64,000 bases of DNA from Grimontia sedimenti (GCF_011045095.1 NZ_JAALDL010000003.1:293988-357987), one strand, 5' to 3'. Shown: positions 43,677 through 52,996, numbered from the stretch's first letter. The notes: a model not told the origin generated them from the sequence alone. A program made the numbers and translations.

Positions 43677-45530
43677 TTAGCTGCTCAATTCCCTTGCCTG
43701 CATGGTCAATCTCATCTGACTGTTTGCAGCGCCAAATCCTTGATACCCATTTCTCTGAACGATTTCGAAACAGAACCTGCCTGCAAACATAGAGGTGTAG
43801 AGCTGGTAGAAGCTGCCATTCTCGTCTTCATCGTAAAGAATGTTGTAGCGTTTGAGCTTTTCAATCACTTCATCAGAAAGGGTAAACCGGGCGGCCAAAT
43901 CATCATAATAATTGGCGGTGACGGGCATCGTCTCAGTCTGTTGTTTGGCCATAAATTCTGCGGTGGCAAAAATATCCTTGGTTGAAAGAGCGATGTGATT
44001 AACGCCGGTACCCGCGTATTGATCAAGAATTCGGCTGGATACGGTACGCGAAGCTTGGGTACTGTTAAGCGTGAAACTTACCCCTTTATCAGGCGTTTGC
44101 AGGGCCTGACTTTTCACCAAGCCACCAGGGTCTGAAACGCTGACGGTTGGCATGGTTTTCATACTGAACATTGCACGATAGAGCAGCACCGAGTGAAGCA
44201 TTTCTTCATAACTCATGGTGGTGGCTACGTGGTCAACTTTGTTGAGGAAAGCGTGCTGAGTGGCGTCTTCATGCCATTTGAATTCGCGCTCCCAATGAGG
44301 AGGCTGGTCAGCGTCATCCACCATGTAAAGGAGGCTTTGACCCGGGCCATAGATGGCAGGAATACCATGCGTGTCATTTTCAAGGTTTCCGTAAACCGGC
44401 GAGAACTCAAGCTTCTTGGCTCTCTCCACCATATCGCCCACATTGGTACAGGTTAAACCCACAGCACAAACGGAGACGCCATGCTGCTGGTGGAAGTTTT
44501 GGGCGAAGCTGTCTGGCTCCATATTCATCACCAGATGGATGTTCCCCTGTTTCCACAACTCCACATCTTTATGTTTGTGGGTGGCAGCGTGGCAAAAACC
44601 AAGCTGAGACAGCAGCTTGGTCAGGGCGAGCTTTTCATTGTCGCTTACGGCGAATTCAATAAACTGTACTTCGCTGGGCGGGTTGACACTCGGAATTTCA
44701 AGCGCTTCCGTATCAGCGGATTTTTCTGCCGCGCGGTTGGCGTAAACCAGTGAACGGTAGCCGTCACGGGCAGTTTTTTCCGTCGAGCCTGCACGGAATT
44801 GATCGTTGAAAATCTCCAGAGAGAAAGGCCCGTCGTAACCCGTCGCGTGAAGGTTAGACACAAACTGACCAATAGGAAGATCGCCCTGTCCAGGGAAGCA
44901 GCGGTAGTGTCGGCTCCAACTGAGATGATCCATCGAAAGGCTAGGGGCATCGGCAACCTGTACGAGGAAAATTCTGTCGCCGGGAATGTTGAGCATGGTA
45001 TCCAGCTCGGTCTGGCGAGAAAAAATGTGGAAAGTGTCGAGACACAGCCCGACATTTTTGTGATTGGCGCGACGCACAATTTCCCATGAGTCGCGATAAT
45101 CATAAACGTATTTACCCCATCCCAAGGCTTCATAGGCAACCCGCATGTTGCGTTTGGCTGCGCGCTCGCCAAGCTCATGGAAATCATCTGCTGCGCGTTG
45201 AATGCCGCCCAAAGCTTGCGGCGACACGCTGCTGCAGACCATCAACAAATCGGTGCCCAGCTCTTCCATCAGATCAAACTTTCTTTCCGCGCGATCAAAC
45301 GCTTTCTCCCGGTAAGGGGAAGGGAGGCCTTCGAAATCGCGGAAGGGTTGATAGGTCACAACCTCAAGACCGTGATCGTCTAACATGCTTCGGATTTCGT
45401 GAACCGAACCGTTGTGAGTGATTAAATCGCTCTCAAATATTTCGACGCCACGAAAGCCTGCTTTGGCAATCGCTTCAATCTTTTGGCGGAATGTACCCGA
45501 AAGGCAAATGGTTGCTATGGAGTAAATCAT
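43677..45530 (-). CDS. quiC: 3-dehydroshikimate dehydratase (QuiC-type, fused to an HPPD-like domain)
   Basis: This 617-residue protein combines an N-terminal TIM barrel of the xylose-isomerase type (about 1-270; GFRGVEIFESD, VAYEALGWGKYV, CLDTFHI, FSLEIFNDQFR) with a C-terminal 4-hydroxyphenylpyruvate-dioxygenase-like VOC domain (about 290-617; VDHVATTM, CFEIVQR). This architecture is that of Pseudomonas QuiC1, whose barrel converts 3-dehydroshikimate to protocatechuate. It supplies the substrate of the LigAB dioxygenase encoded 10 kb away. Its start overlaps the aroQ stop by four bases. Other sugar isomerases share the barrel, but the fusion is distinctive. Confidence 0.9.
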   Translation of the reverse strand: MIYSIATICLSGTFRQKIEAIAKAGFRGVEIFESDLITHNGSVHEIRSMLDDHGLEVVTYQPFRDFEGLPSPYREKAFDRAERKFDLMEELGTDLLMVCSSVSPQALGGIQRAADDFHELGERAAKRNMRVAYEALGWGKYVYDYRDSWEIVRRANHKNVGLCLDTFHIFSRQTELDTMLNIPGDRIFLVQVADAPSLSMDHLSWSRHYRCFPGQGDLPIGQFVSNLHATGYDGPFSLEIFNDQFRAGSTEKTARDGYRSLVYANRAAEKSADTEALEIPSVNPPSEVQFIEFAVSDNEKLALTKLLSQLGFCHAATHKHKDVELWKQGNIHLVMNMEPDSFAQNFHQQHGVSVCAVGLTCTNVGDMVERAKKLEFSPVYGNLENDTHGIPAIYGPGQSLLYMVDDADQPPHWEREFKWHEDATQHAFLNKVDHVATTMSYEEMLHSVLLYRAMFSMKTMPTVSVSDPGGLVKSQALQTPDKGVSFTLNSTQASRTVSSRILDQYAGTGVNHIALSTKDIFATAEFMAKQQTETMPVTANYYDDLAARFTLSDEVIEKLKRYNILYDEDENGSFYQLYTSMFAGRFCFEIVQRNGYQGFGAANSQMRLTMQARELSS

Positions 45531-45985
45531 GACTGCGCTCCCCGTTTAACAATAAGTCCCTCAATGGCCAGTGCGTAACCTTGAACTCCAAACCCAACAA
45601 TCACACCGACTGCGACAGGTGAAAGGTAGGAGTGATGGCGAAACGATTCACGAGCATGCACATTGGAAATATGAAGCTCAATCACAGGGACTTCAGCTGC
45701 TTTAATCGCGTCATAAAGGGCGATAGAGGTATGCGTGTAAGCGCCAGCGTTGAACACTACGCCGATCATTTTCCCTGCTTTTACTGCGCGGCCAGCATTG
45801 TGCAGTGCTTCAATCAGTTCGCCTTCATGGTTGCTCTGGAAGCACTCGACGGTGACATCATGTTTAGCGCCAGTATCTCGGCAAAGCTGTTCGACATCCG
45901 CCAATGTACTGTGTCCATACAGACCAGGTTCGCGTTGGCCAAGCATGTTCAGGTTAGGGCCGTTCATGACCAGAATGGATTTCAT
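45527..45985 (-). CDS. aroQ: Type II 3-dehydroquinate dehydratase
   Basis: This 152-residue enzyme has the full AroQ signature NGPNLNMLGQREPGLYG at residues 8-24, with catalytic Arg and Tyr, and ISNVHARESFRHHSYLS around residue 100 with the catalytic His. It interconverts 3-dehydroquinate and 3-dehydroshikimate. Tight linkage with quiC marks it as the catabolic copy (quinate use) rather than the biosynthetic one. It is followed by quiC with a four-base overlap and preceded by a Gfo/Idh/MocA dehydrogenase 11 bases away. Confidence 0.95.
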   Translation of the reverse strand: MKSILVMNGPNLNMLGQREPGLYGHSTLADVEQLCRDTGAKHDVTVECFQSNHEGELIEALHNAGRAVKAGKMIGVVFNAGAYTHTSIALYDAIKAAEVPVIELHISNVHARESFRHHSYLSPVAVGVIVGFGVQGYALAIEGLIVKRGAQS

Positions 45986-45996
45986 TTCGAGCCCTC

Positions 45997-47061
45997 CTAC
46001 GCGATGTCATCGATGTAAACGGTGCGACCAGTCTTCACAGCCTCAACCACGGCTTCTGTCACGCGAAGGTTTTGCAGGCCGTCTCGTACCGTGACCAATG
46101 GTTTTTCTTCTTTACGGATCACGCGACAGAAGTGATTAAGCTGTTCAATCAGTGGATCTTTACGTTCGAGCGATACGTTTTCACATTCGAAAGGTTTCCA
46201 CCATGAGCGGTCTTCTTCGTTTTGGTAGTACTTAAGGCGCATCGTTGGCACTGAAATCGAACCACTGGTACCAGCGATGTGGTAACAATCTTCATCGGGA
46301 TAGCTCGCGTAGGCTTTGTTTTCCTGTGAGGTTTGCTCCCAGCTTTGACCAGAACCTGCGGTGTCTGAAAGTAGGAAAGTACCGAGTGCACCGTTGGCAA
46401 AGCTGAGGTTGATAGAAACGGTATCTTCAACCTCGAACTTACGTCTGCGGTTAGATGCCATAGACTGCACAGCGACAATTTCGCCGCATAGATAGCGTAG
46501 ATTGCCGATGTCATGAATAAGGTTTATCAGAATTGGGCCGCCACCTTCTTTGGTGCGCCATGGCGCTGCTACAAAGTAATCGTCAGGTTTGTAGAACATG
46601 GCGCTACCATGAGCAGCCACCACCTGACCAATCGCGCCCGTTTCAATGATTTCACGGGTACGTTTGATAATAGGGCTATGCATACGGTGGTGGCCGACCA
46701 GCAAGGTGTCCCAGATGCCTGGTTCTTTGGTGGCGATGTCGAGTAATGAGTTAGCTTCTTCAACGGTGTGAGACACTGGCTTCTCAATCAGAGCCGGCAC
46801 ACGATATTCAATACAGAGCTTGGCTTGTTGGACATGCAGGTTATTAGGTGTGGCGAGAATGACACCGTCTGCGATGCCTGATTCGAGCAGCTCTATCAGG
46901 TTTTCAAAGTGAGGCACGCCATACTCGTTTGCCAGTGCCTTGCTGGCCTCAAAAGGATCGACAATCGCTGCCAAATCACATGCTTTGCTTTCAGAAACGA
47001 GTCGGATGTGGTTTTTGCCGATTAATCCAGCGCCAACCACGGCAATTCTAGGCTTCTCCAT
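45997..47061 (-). CDS. Gfo/Idh/MocA oxidoreductase, candidate quinate/shikimate dehydrogenase
   Basis: This 354-residue NAD(P)-dependent enzyme shows IAVVGAGLIGKNHIRL, LIEKPVSHTVEEA with the conserved lysine, and INLIHDIGNLRYLCGE with the usual catalytic Asp and His. It is the first enzyme gene of the unit gfo-aroQ-quiC, and no other quinate-oxidising enzyme (PQQ-dependent QuiA or SDR/YdiB type) is present. Context therefore suggests it oxidises quinate or shikimate to the 3-dehydro acids; sequence alone would only say sugar/cyclitol dehydrogenase. Confidence 0.85.
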   Translation of the reverse strand: MEKPRIAVVGAGLIGKNHIRLVSESKACDLAAIVDPFEASKALANEYGVPHFENLIELLESGIADGVILATPNNLHVQQAKLCIEYRVPALIEKPVSHTVEEANSLLDIATKEPGIWDTLLVGHHRMHSPIIKRTREIIETGAIGQVVAAHGSAMFYKPDDYFVAAPWRTKEGGGPILINLIHDIGNLRYLCGEIVAVQSMASNRRRKFEVEDTVSINLSFANGALGTFLLSDTAGSGQSWEQTSQENKAYASYPDEDCYHIAGTSGSISVPTMRLKYYQNEEDRSWWKPFECENVSLERKDPLIEQLNHFCRVIRKEEKPLVTVRDGLQNLRVTEAVVEAVKTGRTVYIDDIA

Positions 47062-47122
47062 TGAGTTCTAACTTCCTTGTTATGATTTTGTCTTTGTTAT
47101 GTGCGGCAGGGTGAGTCTGCCG

Positions 47123-47764
47123 TTATTGGGTACTTGTTTCTCTCATTCGTGTTAGAAATCCACCTAGATGGGCTTCTAACGCATTCACACAAGCAGAAAG
47201 ATCGCGATTCAGCGCGGCGTCTAACACTGTCTGGTGCTCATCCACCACATACTTTCCGCGGAAACCTTCGGTACGCAGTTCCATGACGACAAACTGCCTA
47301 AATTGATCGTAGACCTGTCTGTGGTAGTGCATGTGTAATTCTGACTGGCATGCGCCAATCAAAGCTGCATGAAATTCGTAATCGCACCGGTGCCACATCA
47401 TGAAATACTCATCGATGTTTTCGCGCATTTTGCTCTCGACGTGTTCGAGTTTATGGTGGGCAGCAACCAGGTTGCTTTCCCATTCCATATCGCCGTTTGC
47501 AAAGGATGCGCGGGCGCCATCTGTTTCAAGAAGAATGCGAAGTCGGGTGAGCTCTTCCATCTTCTGGATTGAAAAGCTTGCGACATGAAAGCCTTTCTGG
47601 CCTTCTGCAATCACCAAGCCTTCAGAGGAGAGTCTTGTCAGGCTTTCGCGCAAAAGATTCACACCACTGCCATAGCGTTCTTTCAGCGATTCCATTCTGA
47701 GCCGGCTTCCCGGCTCAAACTCACCTTTCAACAAATCCGTGCGAAGTGTTTCGTACAGCGTCAT
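47123..47764 (-). CDS. GntR/FCD-family transcriptional regulator
   Basis: This 213-residue repressor has an N-terminal winged helix (YETLRTDLLKGEFEPGSRLRMESLKERYG) and an all-helical FCD ligand domain with metal-binding HRCDYEFHAALIGAC and HQTVLDAAL. FCD regulators respond to organic acids. It lies directly upstream of the dehydrogenase-aroQ-quiC genes and is divergent from the TRAP membrane genes, so it probably controls both. An inverted pair of TGTCTCRTTTGT words lies in the divergent region. Confidence 0.9.
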   Translation of the reverse strand: MTLYETLRTDLLKGEFEPGSRLRMESLKERYGSGVNLLRESLTRLSSEGLVIAEGQKGFHVASFSIQKMEELTRLRILLETDGARASFANGDMEWESNLVAAHHKLEHVESKMRENIDEYFMMWHRCDYEFHAALIGACQSELHMHYHRQVYDQFRQFVVMELRTEGFRGKYVVDEHQTVLDAALNRDLSACVNALEAHLGGFLTRMRETSTQ

Positions 47765-47861
47765 TTATCTATGCCTCAATGAAACTGAGCTCTAGAGAGA
47801 AAATCACGTCGTGTCCATCACGACGCCTTTTCAGTTTTACTCCCTAAACTTCTCTGCATCT

Positions 47862-47942
47862 GTCTCGTTTGTGTGAATAGGCTATAAATCTAAAAATATC
47901 CCCTAATTTGAAAAATAGGTGACGTTTTAACAAATGAGACAC
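47862..47942. promoter_or_regulatory. Inverted pair of TGTCTCRTTTGT words, candidate GntR operator
   Basis: TGTCTCGTTTGT lies at 47862-47873 and its near reverse complement ACAAATGAGACA at 47931-47942, with 57 bases between. The region separates gntR from the TRAP genes, and a shorter match lies upstream of dctP. This makes a common regulator plausible but is unproven. Confidence 0.45.
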
Positions 47943-48050
47943 AATCGGGTAACAAATGGGCAATTACATCGTCTAGGCTAATGACAGTTCAATAAGGGCG
48001 AATGCTCTATACAAAAAAGAGAGTAAATCTCTGACAACAAGGAGTGAAGT

Positions 48051-48179
48051 ATGGAAGGACTCTGGGACAGGGAAGGCTGTCGCCATGGATTAGGGCGGGG
48101 GAATACCAAGGTCGATTTGGTGTTTCCTGAACTAAGCATCCAGCGCTTTAGTTTGATTGCCGATAAGCACAACAACTAG
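48051..48179 (+). CDS. Short open frame upstream of dctQ
   Basis: ATG at 48051 with an excellent AAGGAG site opens a 42-residue frame that ends 11 bases before dctQ. The peptide (MEGLWDREGCRHGLGRGNTK at its start) has no signal sequence and no recognised family. Its position is where dctP normally stands, so it may be a leader peptide that couples translation to dctQ or the remnant of a lost gene. Coding status is uncertain. Confidence 0.4.
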   Translation: MEGLWDREGCRHGLGRGNTKVDLVFPELSIQRFSLIADKHNN

Positions 48180-48190
48180 GGAGTCATGTT

Positions 48191-48694
48191 GTGAAAACGA
48201 TTCTGCACTGGTTACAGCGAATAGCAGATGGCGTTGCAGTCACCATGTTGGCGGTAATGTTCCTTCTCTTTTGTGCGCAAATATTTTCCCGCTACGTCTT
48301 GAATGATCCGATTGGCTGGTCGTCAGAAGTGCTTCTGACACTTTGGCTGTGGGTGATCTTCTGGGCTGGCGCGTTTTGTCTGCGTCATAAAGATCACATT
48401 CGCTTTGATCTTCTCTTTTTAAGTGTGCCTGGGAAGGTACAACGTATTTTTCTGATCTTGTCTGCATTGGGCATCATCATCGGTTTCGGGATGAGCTTTT
48501 TGCCGACGTGGGACTACATCACGTTCTACAAAATCAAGAAAAGCGCGATTTTGAAATGGCGCCTCGATTATGTATTCAGTATTTACGGGATTTTCCTTGG
48601 CGCGATTATTCTCCGCTACGGCCTTGCACTGATTCAATTCCTGAATCCGAACTACAAAGTGCAAGAAGACAAGGATGAGCAGGTGGAAGAATGA
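48191..48694 (+). CDS. dctQ: TRAP transporter small membrane subunit
   Basis: This 167-residue protein has four transmembrane helices typical of DctQ, including LLTLWLWVIFWAGAFCLRHKDHIRFD, the most conserved family segment. It starts at a GTG (48191), seven bases after GGGAG. It overlaps dctM by four bases. It should connect the periplasmic binding protein to DctM; the likely partner DctP is encoded at 26639-27643. Confidence 0.9.
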   Translation: MKTILHWLQRIADGVAVTMLAVMFLLFCAQIFSRYVLNDPIGWSSEVLLTLWLWVIFWAGAFCLRHKDHIRFDLLFLSVPGKVQRIFLILSALGIIIGFGMSFLPTWDYITFYKIKKSAILKWRLDYVFSIYGIFLGAIILRYGLALIQFLNPNYKVQEDKDEQVEE

Positions 48695-49983
48695 GTTTAG
48701 CTTTAACACTATGTCTGGTGACAGTGCTGTTGCTGGCGGCTTTCGGTACGCCAGTATCTTTCTCTATGATTATTGGTGCCATTGTTTACTTGGCAGTCAG
48801 TGGTCAGGACTTGGCGCTGGCAGGCGAACAAATTATTCAGGGGTTCTACAACAGCTTTATTCTGTTGGCTGTGCCTCTTTTTATTGCTGCGGCGAACATT
48901 ATGAACGCAGGCAGTATCACGGACAGACTACTCCAGTTTTGTGTCGCAATGGTTGGCCATTTTCGTGGCGGCTTAGGACACGTTAACATCGTTTCCAGTC
49001 TGATCTTCTCGGGTATGTCGGGTTCTGCGGTAGCTGACGCCGCGGGCGTAGGCCGCGTTATCATTAACATGATGACCAAAGATGGTCGCTATCCGCCGTC
49101 TTATGCAGCAGCGATTACTGCCGCCTCAGCGACAATTGGTCCGATCATTCCGCCTTCGATTCCGATGGTCATATACGCCTTGGTGTCTGATACCTCTGTC
49201 GGTTACCTCTTTATCGCAGGTTTGGTACCGGGTCTTCTGATGGGTGTGGTTCTGATGGGCCTGAACGCCTATATGGCGACCAAGATGGATATCCCGAAAG
49301 AGCCACGCACGCCGATGAAGGATATCCCACGCATCACATTCCGCGCGCTGCCAACCTTGATGATGCCAGCGATCCTGCTGTTCGGTATTTACGGTGGTAT
49401 CACTACGCCAACCGAAGCGGCGGCAGTGGCGGCAGCCTATGCCTTGATTCTGGCAGTCGCGTACCGTTCAATCAGCTTCAAGCAACTGTACATGGCGCTG
49501 AAAGAAAGCGCGTACTCGTCGGCATCTGTCGGTCTGGTTATCGGTTCTGCACTGATCTTCAACTACATCGTAGCGACAGAGAATGTTCCGACCGCGATTG
49601 CAGAAATGATTACGGCGGCAGACTTGTCACCGCTGCAGTTCTTGCTGATTGTTAACCTGATTTATCTCGGTCTTGGCTTCCTGCTGGATGCTACCACCGT
49701 GATTCTGGTTATCGTGCCACTCTTTGTACCTGCCTGTCGTGAATTGGGTATCGACCTTGTTCACTTCGGTGTGGTGACCATCGTGAACTTGATGATTGGC
49801 CTGATTACACCACCTTATGGGGTCTTGCTGTTCGTGATAAACGGCACCACTAAGATTCCGTTGGCGGGCATTATCAAGCAAGTGATTCCGTTCATCTTCG
49901 TTCTGCTGGCAGCACTGTTCATTATGATCTTGTTCCCAGACTTGATCCTAAGTATGCCAAGGTTGATGGGCTATCAGGGATAG
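48691..49983 (+). CDS. dctM: TRAP transporter large permease subunit
   Basis: This 430-residue protein has 11-12 membrane segments and the DctM family motifs GTPVSFSMIIGA, SGMSGSAVADAAGVG, IGPIIPPSIPMVIYA and ITPPYGVLLFVI. It carries the sodium-driven translocation of an organic acid delivered by DctP. It follows dctQ with an ATGA overlap and is followed by a strong terminator. Confidence 0.95.
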   Translation: MSLALTLCLVTVLLLAAFGTPVSFSMIIGAIVYLAVSGQDLALAGEQIIQGFYNSFILLAVPLFIAAANIMNAGSITDRLLQFCVAMVGHFRGGLGHVNIVSSLIFSGMSGSAVADAAGVGRVIINMMTKDGRYPPSYAAAITAASATIGPIIPPSIPMVIYALVSDTSVGYLFIAGLVPGLLMGVVLMGLNAYMATKMDIPKEPRTPMKDIPRITFRALPTLMMPAILLFGIYGGITTPTEAAAVAAAYALILAVAYRSISFKQLYMALKESAYSSASVGLVIGSALIFNYIVATENVPTAIAEMITAADLSPLQFLLIVNLIYLGLGFLLDATTVILVIVPLFVPACRELGIDLVHFGVVTIVNLMIGLITPPYGVLLFVINGTTKIPLAGIIKQVIPFIFVLLAALFIMILFPDLILSMPRLMGYQG

Positions 49984-50003
49984 CGATTTCATCTGGTACA
50001 TAA

Positions 50004-50037
50004 AAAGAAAAGGCCTTTATGGCCTTTTCTTGTTTTT
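50004..50037. terminator. Bidirectional terminator between dctM and luxN
   Basis: AAGAAAAGGCC-TTTAT-GGCCTTTTCTT is followed by GTTTTT on the plus strand, with an A-run on the other side. Confidence 0.8.
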
Positions 50038-50074
50038 GGAGAACGTACTGCTTTACGCGACTAGCAAATAGCGC

Positions 50075-52996
50075 TTAATGCTTAATGTCCGGTACGTTGC
50101 TGATGGTTTCATGGCTGGCAAACCCATGCACCAGCCACTTTGTCAGCGTTCTTAATAACTGCTGTTTGGTAATGGGTTTCACCAAGTGATCTTGCATCAC
50201 CTCTCGGATGGCGAGCGTCACTTCTTCGCTGTATTCGCCAGACAGGGCAACCACTGGGATTGGCCCAACCAAACGGCGAATTTCATGGGTGGCTTCAATA
50301 CCGTTTCGACCCGGCATGTGAATGTCCATCAGGATCAAATCGAAATGTTCTGTTTTCACCTTCTGAATGGATTCGTCGCCTGAAGCGGCTTCTTCGACTT
50401 CAATGCCTTCGCTGGTGAGGTAGGCTTTCACCAGCATGCGGTTGACCTGCATGTCGTCCACAACCAGAACCCGTTTCCCAATTAGACTGCCGAGTTTTGC
50501 CAGCTTGCCTTCGTCAATCAGGTTGTCAAAGGAGCGAAGAAACTGGAGCTTGTTGAACACACCTTCAAGCTCACCCTGCACCAGATGCTCCGAGAAGGTA
50601 GAAGGCACGGTTTGGGCGTTGGTATCGAATACCAGCACAGGAGTTACCTGAGCATGGTGACCCAAATCACCGGCGCGCAGCGCTTTCACCAATGCCATGT
50701 CCTGTTCCAGCATAGCGCGCTCCAGCACAATGAAATCGACAGGCTGGTTAAGCTCGTGGGTGAATCCTGTCTCGATATCATGAGCAAAACAGACGTTGAT
50801 GTCTAACGCGCCGAATTCCTTAGAAAGCCAACTGCCAGCCTCAGGTTGGGCAACAACCAGACATGACTTGGCGGCAGCAAACTGTTTGATGCGGCTTTGG
50901 GTTTCTTCATCCTGCTCTTGTTGGTCAACAGAAGGGAAGGTTAAGACAAATTCGGTGTATTCACCTTCAACAGAGTCGCAGCGTATTGTGCCGCCAAAGG
51001 ACTCCATTACCCGTTTGCAGTAAGACAGGCCAAGGCCATTGCCTTGCTGTTTACCGCTGGTGTAGAACTCATCAAAGATATGCGAAAGCTGCGCTACCGG
51101 GATCCCGGGTCCGGTATCGACAACATGCACTGAATTCCCGCCTTTCGAATGCGCAAAGTGAATTCTGATGCGACTTTCCGGATGAGAGTCGAAGTAGTAC
51201 ACCGCATTTTTTAGCAGGTTTAAGAGCACAAAGCTGTAGAGGGTATCGCTGCCGTGGAAGAAGAAGTCATCCTGCACATTCAGGTCAATCCGGCTTCTGT
51301 GGTCTTCACTGTAGAAACTGAAATCCTTGATCGCTTGTGTTGTCAAATCTGCCGCAGAGTAATAAGCGAATAAGCTGGTGCTGATGCCGTCTCCGCGAAG
51401 CTCATCCAGAATGGCATCGATAAAACGGGTGCCGAGTTGAACGGCTTTTTTACCTTCTGACAATTCTTGATAGAGCTTCTGCATTTCCTGAGAAGCAAAA
51501 GGCGCAAGCGAGCCATTTTCGACACCAAACATGTCCGCATCGATTCTCTCGAAATGGTATTTAATTTTCGTGAGTGGATTGCGGATTTCATGGGCGATAG
51601 AACCTGCTAATACCTGCGATTTTCGCACTTTGTCTTCGGTCACGATAAAGCGGTTAGCTTCATCGAAAAGCCGTTGTAATCCCATGATTTCTTCACTGGA
51701 GAAAAGGTCGTTGTCTTTTGACACCATATAAAGGTGCGTAACCTCTTTCTTCTCGTTCGTAATGGGAAGCACCAGAGAAGTCCCTGCATTGACCATTGCC
51801 CGGGTGACATCAAGCAACTCCTCCTGTACCTCAGGCTCCTCATGCTTGATTTCATACTCCAGCTCTTCTTTCACCAGCACTGAGCGGTCGCCATGGAAAC
51901 AGGAGAGGAATACATTGTTGTCTGCGTTGTTGTCGACCTTTTGAATTCGGCCAAATTTGGCATTCAACACTTCGTTAAGCTGAACCACGGCATCATCGGT
52001 GGAATAGCGGAACTCCCCAATCAGGTTACAGATGTTTTCAACCGGGTTGCCTTTCTCTTTATAGAAGAGGCGGTTCACTTTTCCGCGAATGTACTTGTGT
52101 GAGCGGTTCCAGAACATACCGGCCAGTACTGTCCAAGCCACAAAGATGACGCTTTCCATCGGGAAGTGACGGGCCGTCAATAGCGATATAGGCACGATAT
52201 ACAGCGACGCGTTAATCAGGAAGCTGACGATGATCATCGCGATATAACGGCTGCTGTAAAAGCGGTTGTGCAACAAGGCATAACCAACCAGCAGAGCTTC
52301 AATGATGGACAGGGCAGGCGGCACCCAGACGACCGAGAAATCGTTGAATACCACAGGAATAAGGAAATGCGCCATAAACGTCGAGACGATAAAGGCGACC
52401 ATCCCCAACACCATGTACTTTGCCTTGATCTGCTGCAGTTTGATTTTGCTTCGGCTGGAATAGACGAAGTTGGTCAGGGTCATGATGATCAGCAGGATCA
52501 GAATCCCGAAAAATACGCCACTTGTCGGTCCAAAGTGTATGACGAAGTTGCCGATGTCATATACGTCTACGGAAACGACATTCAGTCCAGGCACTAAATT
52601 GGTGATCAAGGTGATTGCGCAGGTGGTGAGGAAAAACCACCAGTGCCAGCGTTTTATTTGAAACCCTTCATGTTCCGACACTAATCGGCAGGAAAAAAGG
52701 TAAGCAAAAGCAAAAGCTAATCCCGAAAACAGGTTTGCCGCCAGTGCCATGAGAGTTGCACCGGGCTCCCCAAAGTACACCAAAAGGCCAGACTGGAAGT
52801 AGGCGTTCGACAGAATCCACGCCGAAATGAAGGCGGTATAAAGGGTGTATGGGCGATACAAAGGTCGGGTGATCCCCGACCTGTTTTTTGCCAGCGCCCG
52901 TGCGAAATTGGTGGCCCAAATCGCGACAATACTGGCGATAGCGACAAGGAATATCGCTATATAGTTACTGGAGATAGCCCCGATAAAATCATGCAT
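50075..52996 (-). CDS. luxN: LuxN-type hybrid sensor kinase (acyl-homoserine-lactone receptor) with an extra degenerate receiver
   Basis: This 973-residue inner-membrane protein begins with about nine helices closely resembling LuxN of Vibrio harveyi: AWILSNAYFQSGLL, FAFAYLFSCRL, NLVPGLNV and FGPTSGVFF. The kinase core has His469 (SIAHEIRNPL), the N box near 597, DTGPGI at 627-632 and GNGLGLS at 652-658. The C-terminal receiver (about 842-955) has its phospho-acceptor Asp891 (LILMDIHMP). Between kinase and receiver lies a receiver-like domain (about 706-825) absent from LuxN as I know it (about 849 residues), with Glu759 at the acceptor position. The kinase should report autoinducer level through LuxU and LuxO, encoded elsewhere. 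Confidence 0.88.
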   Translation of the reverse strand: MHDFIGAISSNYIAIFLVAIASIVAIWATNFARALAKNRSGITRPLYRPYTLYTAFISAWILSNAYFQSGLLVYFGEPGATLMALAANLFSGLAFAFAYLFSCRLVSEHEGFQIKRWHWWFFLTTCAITLITNLVPGLNVVSVDVYDIGNFVIHFGPTSGVFFGILILLIIMTLTNFVYSSRSKIKLQQIKAKYMVLGMVAFIVSTFMAHFLIPVVFNDFSVVWVPPALSIIEALLVGYALLHNRFYSSRYIAMIIVSFLINASLYIVPISLLTARHFPMESVIFVAWTVLAGMFWNRSHKYIRGKVNRLFYKEKGNPVENICNLIGEFRYSTDDAVVQLNEVLNAKFGRIQKVDNNADNNVFLSCFHGDRSVLVKEELEYEIKHEEPEVQEELLDVTRAMVNAGTSLVLPITNEKKEVTHLYMVSKDNDLFSSEEIMGLQRLFDEANRFIVTEDKVRKSQVLAGSIAHEIRNPLTKIKYHFERIDADMFGVENGSLAPFASQEMQKLYQELSEGKKAVQLGTRFIDAILDELRGDGISTSLFAYYSAADLTTQAIKDFSFYSEDHRSRIDLNVQDDFFFHGSDTLYSFVLLNLLKNAVYYFDSHPESRIRIHFAHSKGGNSVHVVDTGPGIPVAQLSHIFDEFYTSGKQQGNGLGLSYCKRVMESFGGTIRCDSVEGEYTEFVLTFPSVDQQEQDEETQSRIKQFAAAKSCLVVAQPEAGSWLSKEFGALDINVCFAHDIETGFTHELNQPVDFIVLERAMLEQDMALVKALRAGDLGHHAQVTPVLVFDTNAQTVPSTFSEHLVQGELEGVFNKLQFLRSFDNLIDEGKLAKLGSLIGKRVLVVDDMQVNRMLVKAYLTSEGIEVEEAASGDESIQKVKTEHFDLILMDIHMPGRNGIEATHEIRRLVGPIPVVALSGEYSEEVTLAIREVMQDHLVKPITKQQLLRTLTKWLVHGFASHETISNVPDIKH

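Noticed and set aside
48240-48709. Minus-strand frames opposite dctQ
   Set aside because: Shadow frames of a clear dctQ reading, with no start signals.
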